A stretch of DNA of 64,000 bases, taken from positions 17,656-81,655 of the forward strand of contig JAZRFM010000016.1 in assembly GCA_045661345.1 (NCBI GenBank), given 5' to 3'. Every line of letters starts with the position of its first letter. Position 1 is the first letter of the stretch. The DNA comes from RUG12461 sp045661345. GTDB taxonomy: Bacteria; Bacillota; Clostridia; Lachnospirales; Lachnospiraceae. The translations under genes were made by a program, and so were the position numbers. Below are positions 15,879 to 25,560 of the stretch, in pieces. The notes beneath the pieces are model-generated. The model was not told where the DNA came from, ran no database searches, and saw only the letters and a list, made by a program, of their open reading frames with translations.

Positions 15879-17309
15879 TTATAAATCGTAATACATGGCA
15901 AATTCCGCCGGATGGGGGATCTGCGCAATTGCCTCCGCATCGCAGCGGATTTTTGCCGTCAGCTGATCCAGCAGGCGCTGCGGGAAGACATTGCCGGCGG
16001 TGAGATAGTCGTGATCCGCCACCAACGCATCCACTGCTTCCGTCAGGTTCTTCGGCAGACCGGAAAGCTTTGCTTTTTCCTCCTCCGGGAGATCGTAGAG
16101 ATTGAAGTCGTAAGGACCCCAGCCCGCCTTGTGCGGGTCGATCTTCTTTTGGATCCCGTCCAGACCAGCCATGAGAATGGCGGAATAAGCATAATAGGGA
16201 TTACAGGTGGCATCCGGATTCCGAAGCTCGAAGCGCTTGGTTTCCGGTGTCTTGGCGTATGCGGGGATCCGTACCACCGCGCTCCGGTTCGCCATGGCAT
16301 AGCCGATGGTGACCGGTGCTTCAAATCCGGGCACCAGACGCTTGTAAGAGTTGGTGGAGGGATTTGTAATCGCGCAGAGCGACCGCGCATGGGTCAGCAG
16401 TCCGCCGATAAAATAGAGTGCGGTATCGGAAAGCTGGGCATAGTTGTCGGGGTCGTAGAACACGGGCTTGCCGTCACGCAACAGGAGCATATGGACATGC
16501 ATACCGCTGCCGGCTTCTCCCGCAAGAGGCTTCGGCATAAAGGTTGCGGTGCAGCCGTCCAGCATGGCCTCGTTTTTGATGACATACTTGGCGCTCATGG
16601 TGTCGTCCGCAAGCTTCAGCATGTCATCGAGCTCCACCTCGATCTCCATCTGTCCGCAGCCGCCGACCTCATGATGATGGTATTTGACCTTGATACCCCA
16701 GTCGTCCATGGCAAGGCACATCCGGCTCCGCAGGTCGTTTCGGATGTCAAGGGGCATCGCCGTATGATATCCCTTTCCGTGGGGGATCTGGTAGCCGTTG
16801 TTATTGTCCTCGAGGCCTCCGGCCCAGGGCGCCTGCCGTGTCTCTATGAGTGAAGAGACGTTGCCGGGACTGATGTCGAAGGATACGTTGTCAAACAGAT
16901 AAAACTCATACTCCGGTCCGATCAGCATCCGGTCCGCGATGCCCTGCTCCTTCATATATTCCAGAGCGCGGATGGCGACGTTTCTCGGGTACTGGTCAAA
17001 GGGACGGTTTTCCGGCAGGTCGATGACCCGCACGTCTCCGATCATGGAGAGCGTCGGGATATCGGCATAGGTGTCCACCACCGCCGAATCCAGCACCGGA
17101 ACGAAAACCATATCGCTGTTTTCCACGGGTGCGTAACCGTAATTCGAACCGTCAAAGCCGATGCCGTTTGTCATGGTGCTTTCCGTGAGCCTTTCCGCCG
17201 GAATACTGAGATGCCGCCAGCGTCCGTCAATATCGGTCAGCTTGAAATCAACGATCCGGATCTTTTTCTCCCGGATCAGATCCCGGATCTCCTGTAATGT
17301 TCGTGACAT
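15879..17309 (-). CDS. glnA: Glutamine synthetase, type I
   Basis: 476 residues, slightly longer than the classic GSI-alpha form. Signatures in order are GFDGSNYG near residue 52, the ATP-site motif KPLAGEAGSGMHVHM near 260, NPSTNSYKRLVPGFEAP near 317 and NRSAVVRIP near 343. FNLYDLPEEE near 406 resembles the adenylylation-site loop of GSI-beta enzymes. It makes glutamine from glutamate, ammonia and ATP in the cytoplasm. It lies 45 bases downstream of deoD on the same strand with GAGGGGAG as ribosome site. In this window it could assimilate the ammonia released by purine breakdown. Confidence 0.95.
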   Translation of the reverse strand: MSRTLQEIRDLIREKKIRIVDFKLTDIDGRWRHLSIPAERLTESTMTNGIGFDGSNYGYAPVENSDMVFVPVLDSAVVDTYADIPTLSMIGDVRVIDLPENRPFDQYPRNVAIRALEYMKEQGIADRMLIGPEYEFYLFDNVSFDISPGNVSSLIETRQAPWAGGLEDNNNGYQIPHGKGYHTAMPLDIRNDLRSRMCLAMDDWGIKVKYHHHEVGGCGQMEIEVELDDMLKLADDTMSAKYVIKNEAMLDGCTATFMPKPLAGEAGSGMHVHMLLLRDGKPVFYDPDNYAQLSDTALYFIGGLLTHARSLCAITNPSTNSYKRLVPGFEAPVTIGYAMANRSAVVRIPAYAKTPETKRFELRNPDATCNPYYAYSAILMAGLDGIQKKIDPHKAGWGPYDFNLYDLPEEEKAKLSGLPKNLTEAVDALVADHDYLTAGNVFPQRLLDQLTAKIRCDAEAIAQIPHPAEFAMYYDL

Positions 17310-17354
17310 GTATGTGTTCTCCCCTCGTAATAAAATCGTGCTTTAATTATTGCC

Positions 17355-18074
17355 TTATGCCAGCTTCAGCGCTACCTTCATCATGTTGGTAAAGGTGAGC
17401 TGCCGTTCTTCCGCGGTGGTCTGTTCCCCGGTGAATTCCGAATCGGAGATGGTCAGGATGCAGAGCGCATTCGCGCCGGCCGCCGCTGCATTGGAATAAA
17501 GCGCAGCTGCTTCCATCTCAACGGCCAGCAGACCCATATCCGTCCAGGACTTGCTGGAACCGTCAGAACCCGCTTCATCCGAATAGAACATATCGGAGGA
17601 AAGGATATTGCCGACATGATAGGAAATCCCCAGTTCATCCGCAGCGGCCGTGGCCTTCCGCAGGAGCTCGTAGCTGCAGATGCAGGAATAGTCGCCGGGA
17701 AGCCGGAACAGTCTGACATAGTTTGACGTGGTGCAGGCGCCCATGCCGAAGACCATGTCCCGGATATGGATATCCGGAGAAAGAGCACCCGCCGTGCCGA
17801 TACGGATCAGGTTTTTGCAGCCGTAAAAATGCATCAGCTCATAGGAATAAATACCGATGGAAGGACATCCCATGCCGGTACCCATGACGGAGACCGGTTT
17901 TCCTTCATAAGTGCCGGTGAACCCGAGCATGTTGCGGGTTTCGTTGAACTGCTTCACATCCGAAAGAAATGTATCTGCGATGAATTTGGCACGCAGCGGA
18001 TCTCCCGGTAGCAGTATGGTCTCGGCGATCTCGCCTTCTTTTGCGCTGATGTGCGGTGTAGGTACTTGACTCAT
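17355..18074 (-). CDS. deoD: Purine nucleoside phosphorylase, DeoD type
   Basis: 239 residues from ATG 18074, which has a GGGAGG site; longer frames upstream lack one. It begins MSQVPTPHISAKEGEIAE and contains the phosphate- and ribose-site motifs LPGDPLRAKFIAD, GTGMGCPSIGIYSYEL and MEMEAAALYSNA-type sequence (AVEMEAAALYSN), followed by ILTISDSEFTGEQTT. It releases purine bases from nucleosides by phosphorolysis, which would feed the purine-degrading cluster 3 kb away. Confidence 0.95.
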   Translation of the reverse strand: MSQVPTPHISAKEGEIAETILLPGDPLRAKFIADTFLSDVKQFNETRNMLGFTGTYEGKPVSVMGTGMGCPSIGIYSYELMHFYGCKNLIRIGTAGALSPDIHIRDMVFGMGACTTSNYVRLFRLPGDYSCICSYELLRKATAAADELGISYHVGNILSSDMFYSDEAGSDGSSKSWTDMGLLAVEMEAAALYSNAAAAGANALCILTISDSEFTGEQTTAEERQLTFTNMMKVALKLA

Positions 18075-18094
18075 ATGAAACCTCCCTCTCATTT

Positions 18095-18128
18095 TGATTT
18101 GTGGGACCGGTGTGACCGGTGTGACACC
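18095..18128 (-). repeat. Repeated GTGTGACCGGT motif in the deoD leader
   Basis: The deoD upstream region contains overlapping direct and inverted copies of an ACCGGTGTGAC motif (on the plus strand ggaccggtgtgaccggtgtg then acaccggt). The arms can form a short GC-rich hairpin in the transcript leader. An operator or attenuator is possible but unproven. Confidence 0.4.
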
Positions 18129-18253
18129 GGTTTCTGCCCCGTTGCAGGTTAACAGGATTAGTATACCATAAATCCGGTGTTCTATGATATAATGTTCTGT
18201 GAGAAATGAAGATACTTTCCATGATCCTGATCGAAGGAGAAGGAAGAAGATAC

Positions 18254-19099
18254 ATGAGTGAAAAAGCAAAAAGCAATATCATTTCCTTTCTTTCTTTAAC
18301 GGCGGGTGCGATTCTCGCCGCATTTTCCCTGGAGGAATTCCTGGTGCCCTGCAAGATCTTTGACGGCGGGATCACCGGTGTCAGCATGATTTTATCGCAT
18401 TTCACCCATATCCAGCTGGCTGTGCTGCTGATCGTGATCAATATTCCCTTTTTTATCATCGGATGGCAAAAGATCGGCCATGTTTTTGTCCTCAAGGCGA
18501 TCTATGCGATCACCCTGTTTTCCATTATGTCGGCGGTTTTTGAGCCGATGGAGGATGTTACTTACCAGATGCTCCTCGCCGTGACCTTCGGCGGCGTCCT
18601 TCTCGGGATCGGGGTCGGCCTTGTGATCCGGGGCGGCGGCGTGCTGGACGGGACAGAGATCGTGGCGATTCTGATCAACCGGAAATGGGGGATCTCCGTC
18701 GGGAAGGTCATTCTGTTTTTCAATGCCATCATCTATTCCGTTGCGGGGATTGCATTCGGTATCAACCAGGGAATGTATTCTTTCCTCATGTATATTGTGA
18801 CGAGCCGCATCATTGACATGGTCGAGGTGGGCCTGGACAGCGCCAAGTCTGTCATGATCGTCACGGATGACGGCAGGGAGCTGGCGGATCAGATCCTGAA
18901 ACGCCTCGGACGGACGGTCACCTTTATGGAGGGCACCGGTCATGTCAGCAAAGACTCCAAAGACGTGCTCTACTGCGTGATCACGAGAGCGGAGATCTTC
19001 GAATTCAGACGGATCATCGCAGAATCCAGGGGAAGCACCTTTACTACCGTATCCGATGTCTCCGAGGTGATCGGCAACCACATCAAGTCCAAGGGATGA
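18254..19099 (+). CDS. YitT family membrane protein
   Basis: 281 residues from ATG 18254 (GGAGAAGGAAGAAG upstream). Five to six hydrophobic segments cover residues about 10-190: the family start FLVPCKIFDGGITGVSMI, then GVLLGIGVGLVIRGGGVLDGTEI. A soluble C-terminal DUF2179 domain covers about 200-281 (VMIVTDDGRELADQILKRLG ... YCVITRAEIFEFRRII). YitT proteins are conserved in Firmicutes, without a settled substrate. TATAAT at 18188-18193 is a probable -10 element, divergent from deoD. Confidence 0.88.
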   Translation: MSEKAKSNIISFLSLTAGAILAAFSLEEFLVPCKIFDGGITGVSMILSHFTHIQLAVLLIVINIPFFIIGWQKIGHVFVLKAIYAITLFSIMSAVFEPMEDVTYQMLLAVTFGGVLLGIGVGLVIRGGGVLDGTEIVAILINRKWGISVGKVILFFNAIIYSVAGIAFGINQGMYSFLMYIVTSRIIDMVEVGLDSAKSVMIVTDDGRELADQILKRLGRTVTFMEGTGHVSKDSKDVLYCVITRAEIFEFRRIIAESRGSTFTTVSDVSEVIGNHIKSKG

Positions 19100-19122
19100 G
19101 AGCTTTCTGCAGGGGAGGGCCT

Positions 19123-20970
19123 ATGAAAAGGACGGTAATTCTTGTCATCACGGTGATTGCGCTCACCTGTCTGATATTGCTGGGTCTTTCTCTGGGAACC
19201 AAAGCCCGGGAAAAAACTCCTGAACAGAAGGAGATCCAGATCATTTCCACCAGTGATGTTCACGGGAAGCTTTTTCCCTACAATTACGGGTTGAACGCCC
19301 CGGACGCATCGGGCAGTCTGTCACAGCTCTCCACTGCCTTCGGGGAACTGCGCAATGACAATACCGTGCTGGTGGATCTCGGTGACACGATTCAGGGCAA
19401 TTCCGCCCAGTTGTTTATCCACGACCCGATTCATCCCATGGTGCATGCACAGAACCTGATGGGATATGATGTATGGGTTCCGGGCAATCACGAGTTCAAT
19501 TACGGTATGGATGTGCTGCGGGATATTATCGAACAGCATGATTGCAACGTGCTCTGCAGCAATGTTTACAATGCCGACGGCAGCCCCATCGCAGACCCCG
19601 TAGTCATCCTGGAACGCGACGGCGTGAAGATCGGAATCATCGGGGTGGTCACGCCGAACATCGCACGATGGGACGCAAAGAACCTTGAGGCAGCCGGAGC
19701 CAGGGTTACGGATCCTGTGGAGGAGATCCGGGCCATTGTAAAGGAGATCAGGGATGATGTGGATATTTTGATCGCTGCCTGCCATATGGATTGCAGGAAT
19801 GAGTTCGGTCAGGAGAATTCCGGCGTGTATGATCTGGCGGACAAGGTGCCGGAGCTGGATATCATTCTGGCATCACATGGTCATAAGAGGATTGAAGAGG
19901 ACTATCGCAACAACGTGCTGATCACCGAAAACAGAGATGAAGCCAAAACGCTGAGTCTGATTACCGTCACGCTGGAGCAGGGTGATGATGGCAGGTATCA
20001 TGTGGCCGGGCGCCACGGCAAAATCTACGATATGCAGGACTATGAGGAGGATCCGAAGATCAGCGGGGACAAACTTCTGATGGAGGCCGATGCGCGGGCG
20101 AAGGAAGACGCCATTATCGTGATAGCCCGGTTGACCAACGAGTACCTCTCGCCTCCTGATGAGATACCCGGCATCCCGGAGGCGAAAATAAGGGACACTG
20201 CACTGATCCGTCTGATCAACGACGTACAGAGATATTATGCGGGAACAGAAATCGCTGCTGTGGCGCTGCATGATGATCAGGCCAATTTGTATCAAGGCGA
20301 CATCGAAAAGCGCGATTTGGCACTGGTATATAAGTTCAGCAATGAGCTTTGCAAGGTGCGCATGACCGGCGCACAGCTGGTGAAGTGGATGGAATGGTCG
20401 TACAACTACATCAATACCTTCCACGAGGGCGACCTGAACATCTCTTTCAACCCCGACATCGAAGCATTCAACTACGATATGTTCAACGGTGTGAATTACG
20501 AGGTGGACATTTCCCGGCCTGCCGGCAGCCGCATCAGCAATGTGACGCTTTCTGATGGTACGCCCCTGGATATGGATGGGAAGTACGAGGTGGCCGTGAA
20601 CGATTACCGTGCCACCAGCCAGCTGCTCGTACCCGGCGTGATATTTACTGAGGAGGAGGGTCTGCCTGAACTGGTGGAGTCCGGTATACGGGGAGATATT
20701 GGCGGCATACGCGAGCTGATTGCCGATTACATAGTGAATGTACGCGGCGTCAGGAGCGATGACGGCACGATCTCCTTTACCGCCGAGGACGTGAATGAAC
20801 AGAACGCCAATTGGAAGCTTACCGGGTACTCCTGGGATGAAAAAAAGCATGAACGGGTGGCGGAACTCATCAAAGCAGGGAAGCTTTCTCTCATCCGGAG
20901 CGAGGATGGGGCAGCTAACAACATACGATCCATCACCGAAGCAGACCTTGCCGCTGCGGAAGCGAAGTAG
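19123..20970 (+). CDS. Secreted 5'-nucleotidase / 2',3'-cyclic phosphodiesterase
   Basis: 615 residues from ATG 19123 with GGGAGGG upstream. An N-terminal hydrophobic segment (residues about 4-24) is a signal anchor. The metallophosphatase domain follows with ISTSDVHGKLFPYN, LVDLGDTIQGN, VPGNHEFNYG and ILASHGHKRI. A 5'-nucleotidase C-terminal domain (about 340-560) has NLYQGDIEKRDLALVYKFSN and VRMTGAQLVKWMEWSYNY, closest in style to CpdB. It acts outside the membrane on nucleotides, giving nucleosides that deoD and the purine cluster could use. It starts 23 bases after the yitT-like gene. Confidence 0.88.
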   Translation: MKRTVILVITVIALTCLILLGLSLGTKAREKTPEQKEIQIISTSDVHGKLFPYNYGLNAPDASGSLSQLSTAFGELRNDNTVLVDLGDTIQGNSAQLFIHDPIHPMVHAQNLMGYDVWVPGNHEFNYGMDVLRDIIEQHDCNVLCSNVYNADGSPIADPVVILERDGVKIGIIGVVTPNIARWDAKNLEAAGARVTDPVEEIRAIVKEIRDDVDILIAACHMDCRNEFGQENSGVYDLADKVPELDIILASHGHKRIEEDYRNNVLITENRDEAKTLSLITVTLEQGDDGRYHVAGRHGKIYDMQDYEEDPKISGDKLLMEADARAKEDAIIVIARLTNEYLSPPDEIPGIPEAKIRDTALIRLINDVQRYYAGTEIAAVALHDDQANLYQGDIEKRDLALVYKFSNELCKVRMTGAQLVKWMEWSYNYINTFHEGDLNISFNPDIEAFNYDMFNGVNYEVDISRPAGSRISNVTLSDGTPLDMDGKYEVAVNDYRATSQLLVPGVIFTEEEGLPELVESGIRGDIGGIRELIADYIVNVRGVRSDDGTISFTAEDVNEQNANWKLTGYSWDEKKHERVAELIKAGKLSLIRSEDGAANNIRSITEADLAAAEAK

Positions 20971-21147
20971 CGGAGGGTGCTGAGGAAAGACTGCTTTATC
21001 AGAATAAAACTGCCACCATGGGAAGTGGTTCGTATACAATGGTAAAACTGTTGAAAATTGCTGCGGGGGGCATGTGTTTTTTGCTTTCCGGAGCGTCTTA
21101 TGAGCAGAAGAGGGGACATGTGAGGAATCATGGAAGGAGGCAAAGAG
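20971..21147 (+). promoter_or_regulatory. Promoter and leader ahead of the purine/selenium run
   Basis: CTGCCA followed after 17 bases by TATACA (-10 near 21033-21038) is the best promoter candidate. The transcript leader of about 100 bases contains CATGT (21071) and ACATG (21116) arms that could close a stem around an internal AGC...GCT-type pairing. No known riboswitch consensus was recognised. Confidence 0.35.
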
Positions 21148-22488
21148 ATGATTTTAATCGGTAACGGCATGCTGATCACAAGAGATGCGGAGTCGCCCTG
21201 GTTTCAGGATGGGGCAGTCGTGATAGAAGGGGATACCATCAAGGAGGCAGGAGAATACGGCACTTTAAGAAAAAAATATCCGGAGGCGGAATTTGTGGAT
21301 GCCCATGGCGGCGTTATCATGCCGGGATTCATCAATGCCCATACCCACATTTATTCGGGACTGGCCAGAGGTCTTTCCATCGACGGGAACAATCCCCACA
21401 ATTTCCTGGAGGTGCTGGAGGGGATGTGGTGGGCCATCGACCGGAAGCTCACCCTGGACGGCACGCGAGCATCCGCCTATGCGACGATACTGGACTGCAT
21501 CCGTGACGGCGTCACGACAATCTTTGACCATCATGCCAGCTTCGGGGAGATCCCGGGTTCCCTCTTTGCCATCAAAGACGTCTGCAAAGAGACAGGGATG
21601 CGCGCCTGCCTCTGCTATGAGGTTTCGGAACGTGACGGAGAGGAAAAGACAGACCAGGGAATCAGGGAAAATGCCGACTTTGCCGCCTGGGCAAAGGAGG
21701 AAAATGACAGCATGATCAAGGCCATGTTCGGCGGTCACGCCCTGTTTACGATTTCTGACCGTACCTTTGAAAAAATGGTGGAGGCGAACAACGGGATGAC
21801 CGGCTTTCATATCCATGTGGCAGAGGGTATGAACGATGTGTATGACAGCCTCAGGAATTACGGCTGCCGGCCTGTAAACAGATTGCTTTACAATGGTATC
21901 CTCGGAGAGAAGACCCTCCTCGGCCACTGCATCCATATCAGCCCTGCGGAAATGGATATCATCAAAGAGACCGGGACTATGGTGGTGAATAATCCGGAGT
22001 CCAACATGGGGAATGCGGTGGGATGCGCGCCCGTACTGCAGATGATGGAGAAGGGCATCACTGTCGGAATGGGAACGGATGCCTATACCCACGACATGCT
22101 GGAGAGTCTGAAGACCTTTTTGATCATTCAAAGGCACAACGCGGCTTTGCCGAATGTGGCATGGGGAGAGGCTGTCACCATGCTCTTCCGGAACAACCGC
22201 GATATTGCCGGCAGGTATTTCGGACGTCCTCTGGGTGTAATCAGAGAGGGAGCGGCAGCGGATGTGATTGTCATGGACTATAAGCCCTTTACGCCCTTCT
22301 CGGATGAAAACATAGACGGGCATATGATTTTCGGCATGATGGGCAAAAATTGCCGCACCACCATCATCAATGGCAGGATTCTCTACAGGGATCGTGCTTT
22401 TGTGGGGATCGATGAGGACAAAATCAATGACTTTATCATGGGGCAAAGCAGAAAGCTCTGGGGAGAGCTGAATCACAGAGAATATTAA
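21148..22488 (+). CDS. ssnA: SsnA-type aminohydrolase
   Basis: 446 residues from ATG 21148, which has GGAGG at 9 bases; an upstream ATG at 21130 lacks a site. It is a metal-dependent amidohydrolase of the AtzA/TrzN superfamily. It has the HxH motif INAHTHIYSG (His65, His67), FHIHVAEGMND and LGHCIHISPAE for further ligands, and VGMGTDAYTHDM for the catalytic Asp. SsnA occurs in selenium-dependent purine clusters and is expected to hydrolyse a purine-derived ring or amine; the exact substrate is not settled. It is the first gene of a run of 17 genes on this strand. Confidence 0.9.
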   Translation: MILIGNGMLITRDAESPWFQDGAVVIEGDTIKEAGEYGTLRKKYPEAEFVDAHGGVIMPGFINAHTHIYSGLARGLSIDGNNPHNFLEVLEGMWWAIDRKLTLDGTRASAYATILDCIRDGVTTIFDHHASFGEIPGSLFAIKDVCKETGMRACLCYEVSERDGEEKTDQGIRENADFAAWAKEENDSMIKAMFGGHALFTISDRTFEKMVEANNGMTGFHIHVAEGMNDVYDSLRNYGCRPVNRLLYNGILGEKTLLGHCIHISPAEMDIIKETGTMVVNNPESNMGNAVGCAPVLQMMEKGITVGMGTDAYTHDMLESLKTFLIIQRHNAALPNVAWGEAVTMLFRNNRDIAGRYFGRPLGVIREGAAADVIVMDYKPFTPFSDENIDGHMIFGMMGKNCRTTIINGRILYRDRAFVGIDEDKINDFIMGQSRKLWGELNHREY

Positions 22489-22550
22489 TGAAAGACTGAT
22501 TTCATGAAAAACATGTTCTGGAGAGTGATGATAAGGAGGGAAAAAAGCTT

Positions 22551-25547
22551 ATGAGTGATATCATGAGACCGATGACGTTTCCGCAGCTGATGGAATGGAT
22601 TCTGGCAGAGTACGAAAAAAGCGGCAGTATCTTTGGCGTGCGGCATTTTGTGAAGCAGGATGGAAAGGGTAAGGCACCGATTTTTGACGGGAAGCTGGAG
22701 TCTCCTTATGGTCCCGCGGCAGGTCCGAATACGCAGCTGGCGCAGAATATCATTGCATCCTATGTGTCCGGAGCCAGATTCTTTGAGCTGAAGACCGTGC
22801 AGGTCATGGACGGTGAGGAGCTCAGCAAATGCATCAGCAAGCCCTGCATTATCGCGGGGGATGAGTGCTACAACTGTGAATGGTCCACGGAGCTTACGGT
22901 GCCGGAGGCTTTTTCCGAATATGTCCACGCATGGGTGGCCTGCAAGCTTCTCGCAAAGGAGTATGGATTCGGAGATCCGGACGCTTTTGTATTCAATATG
23001 TCCGTAGGCTATGACCTGCAGGGCATCCAATCGGAAAAGATCGACCGGTATATAGAGGACATGAAGGAGGCGAAGGATACGGAAGCCTTCCGGGAGTCCA
23101 TAGACTGGGCGCTATCCCACCTGGACAGATTCCATCATGTGGATGAAGCCTTCGTGAAAAACATTTCCTCCCGGGTATCCTCGTCCATTACGGAGTCCAC
23201 TCTCCACGGATGTCCTCCGGATGAGATTGAGCGGATTGCCTCCTACCTCATGAAGGAAAAGCATCTGCATACCTTTGTCAAATGCAACCCCACGCTGCTG
23301 GGATACGAATATGCCAGAAAAAGACTGGATGATCTGGGCTTTGACTATATCGCCTTTGATGATCATCACTTCAAAGAAGATCTGCAATGGGAGGATGCAG
23401 TGCCGATGTTTCGCCGGCTGATGGCTCTTGCGGCAGAAAACGGACTGGAATTCGGCGTAAAGCTGTCAAATACTTTTCCGGTGGATGTGAAGGCCGGAGA
23501 GCTTCCCAGCGAAGAAATGTACATGGCGGGACGATCCCTTTTCCCCCTCACGGTTCACCTGGCCCGGCTGATCGCGGATGAGTTTGACGGGAAGCTGCGT
23601 ATATCCTATTCAGGAGGAGCTGTACTGCAGAATATCGGGGAGCTTTTTGCCGCCGGCATATGGCCCCTGACCATGGCCACTAATGTACTGAAACCCGGAG
23701 GGTACGAACGGTTTACACAGATCGGAGAAAAGCTTCGCGGGATGGAATCGGGGCGGCTTGACGGGATCAACCTGGAGGCCCTGCGTTCGATTGACGAAGG
23801 CGTGAAGACGGATCCGCTTTACAGAAAGAGCGTGAAGCCCCTTCCGGACAGACATATTGCAAAGAACCTGCCCCTGTTTTCGTGCTTTACCTCACCCTGC
23901 AGGGAGGGCTGCCCCATCGGACAGGATATCCCCGCCTATCTGCGCGCCATGGAGGAAGGAGACGAAGCAAAGGCATTCCGGATTATCATCGAAAGAAATG
24001 CGCTCCCCTTTATTACCGGTACCATCTGTCCCCATCATTGCGGAGACAAATGCATGCGGAATTACTACGAGGAGACGCTTCATATCAGGGATATGAAGCT
24101 GGCCGCCGCAAAGGGTGCTTATGAGGAGGTGCTTCCTTCCCTGAACAGCACGGACAAGAAGGATGGAAAGAGGGTGGCCGTCATAGGTGGCGGACCGGCA
24201 GGTCTGGCCGCAGCCTATTTTCTGACGAGAGCCGGGATACGTGTCACCATCTTCGAGAAGAAGGACACCCTGGGAGGAATTGTCAGGCACGCGATCCCTT
24301 CCTTCAGGATCAGCGACGATGCCATAGAAAAAGACAAGTCCCTGTGCCTCGCCTATGGCGCAGAGGTTCAGACCGGCACCGAGATTAAGAGCATTGACCG
24401 GCTGAAAGAACAGGGCTATACGGATGTCATTGTGGCCACAGGCGCATGGAAGAACGGAGAACTGCGGCTTTCCTATGGGGAGACCCTGGATGCCCTGGAT
24501 TTTCTCGTGAAGGCAAAGACGGATCCGGACAGCCTGCGGATCGGCAAAAACATAGTCGTCCTTGGCGGTGGCAATACGGCCATGGATACGGCAAGAGCGG
24601 CCCTCAGAGTAAAGGGAGTGGAAAAGGTACGCCTGGTCTACAGAAGGACAAAGCGGTATATGCCTGCGGATGAGGAAGAGCTGAGAGAGGCTGTGGGCGA
24701 CGGCGTGGAGTTTCTGGAGCTTCTGGCACCTGTGGGTGTCAGGGACGGCGTGTTGACCTGCACCAGGATGGAGCTTGGAGAAGCGGATGAATCCGGGCGG
24801 CGTACGCCCAGGGATACGGGAGAAAAGGTGGAGATTCCTGCGGATACCGTGATTGCCGCTACAGGAGAAGCCATCGATAAGACCCTGTATGAAGAGGCAG
24901 GCATAGAAACGGATCGGAAGGGGCGTCCCACAGTCAATGCAGAGCTCATGACGACTGCGGAAAATGTTTATGCCGTGGGAGACGGGAGAAGAGGTCCCGC
25001 TACGGTGGTGGAAGCAATGGCGGATGCGGCCACGGCAGCGGCAGCCATCGCCGGTATCGGGTTTGAAGGCTGCGTCGGAGAGAACACGGCGCCGGATGAG
25101 AAGCCGTATCTCGACAGGAAAGGGGTCATCTGTTCCGATACCCGGACCACACCGGATCAGAGATGCCTCGGCTGTCCGACGATCTGCGGGGTATGTGCGG
25201 ACGTTTGCCCGAACCGCGCAAATGTTTTGATCAGAATCCCCGGGGAAAGGCAGGCACAAATCCTGCATATGGACGGCATGTGCAACGAATGCGGCAACTG
25301 TGCCGTGTTCTGTCCCTATGACGGAGCGCCCTACAGGGATAAATTTACGCTTTTCTGGAAAGAAGAGGATTTTGCCAACAGCAGCAATGCGGGCTTCGTT
25401 GTCCTCGGCAGGGATTCCTTCCTGATCCGTCTGGATCAAAAGGAGGAGAGGACGGATCTCGCGGGAGTGGAAAAGATATCCCGGGATGCGGCAGCGCTGA
25501 TCCGCGCGGTGACAGAGGCGTATCCGTATCTGACCGGAGCTTTATAG
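22551..25547 (+). CDS. ygfK: YgfK, multidomain iron-sulfur flavoprotein reductase
   Basis: 998 residues. The N-terminal 430 resemble a dihydropyrimidine-dehydrogenase-like barrel (MRPMTFPQLMEWILAEYE). It is followed by a cysteine-rich iron-sulfur segment (CREGCPIGQDIPAYL, CPHHCGDKCMRNY), an FAD domain (VAVIGGGPAGLAAAYFLTRAG), an NAD(P)H domain (NIVVLGGGNTAMDTARAAL) and a C-terminal two-cluster ferredoxin part (CLGCPTICGVCADVCPNRAN and CNECGNCAVFCPYDG). It was formerly called a selenate reductase subunit. In clusters of this type it is implicated in reductive steps of anaerobic purine and urate breakdown. It follows ssnA by 62 bases with AAGGAGGG as ribosome site. Confidence 0.95.
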   Translation: MSDIMRPMTFPQLMEWILAEYEKSGSIFGVRHFVKQDGKGKAPIFDGKLESPYGPAAGPNTQLAQNIIASYVSGARFFELKTVQVMDGEELSKCISKPCIIAGDECYNCEWSTELTVPEAFSEYVHAWVACKLLAKEYGFGDPDAFVFNMSVGYDLQGIQSEKIDRYIEDMKEAKDTEAFRESIDWALSHLDRFHHVDEAFVKNISSRVSSSITESTLHGCPPDEIERIASYLMKEKHLHTFVKCNPTLLGYEYARKRLDDLGFDYIAFDDHHFKEDLQWEDAVPMFRRLMALAAENGLEFGVKLSNTFPVDVKAGELPSEEMYMAGRSLFPLTVHLARLIADEFDGKLRISYSGGAVLQNIGELFAAGIWPLTMATNVLKPGGYERFTQIGEKLRGMESGRLDGINLEALRSIDEGVKTDPLYRKSVKPLPDRHIAKNLPLFSCFTSPCREGCPIGQDIPAYLRAMEEGDEAKAFRIIIERNALPFITGTICPHHCGDKCMRNYYEETLHIRDMKLAAAKGAYEEVLPSLNSTDKKDGKRVAVIGGGPAGLAAAYFLTRAGIRVTIFEKKDTLGGIVRHAIPSFRISDDAIEKDKSLCLAYGAEVQTGTEIKSIDRLKEQGYTDVIVATGAWKNGELRLSYGETLDALDFLVKAKTDPDSLRIGKNIVVLGGGNTAMDTARAALRVKGVEKVRLVYRRTKRYMPADEEELREAVGDGVEFLELLAPVGVRDGVLTCTRMELGEADESGRRTPRDTGEKVEIPADTVIAATGEAIDKTLYEEAGIETDRKGRPTVNAELMTTAENVYAVGDGRRGPATVVEAMADAATAAAAIAGIGFEGCVGENTAPDEKPYLDRKGVICSDTRTTPDQRCLGCPTICGVCADVCPNRANVLIRIPGERQAQILHMDGMCNECGNCAVFCPYDGAPYRDKFTLFWKEEDFANSSNAGFVVLGRDSFLIRLDQKEERTDLAGVEKISRDAAALIRAVTEAYPYLTGAL

Positions 25548-25560
25548 AAAGGGGCTGAAC

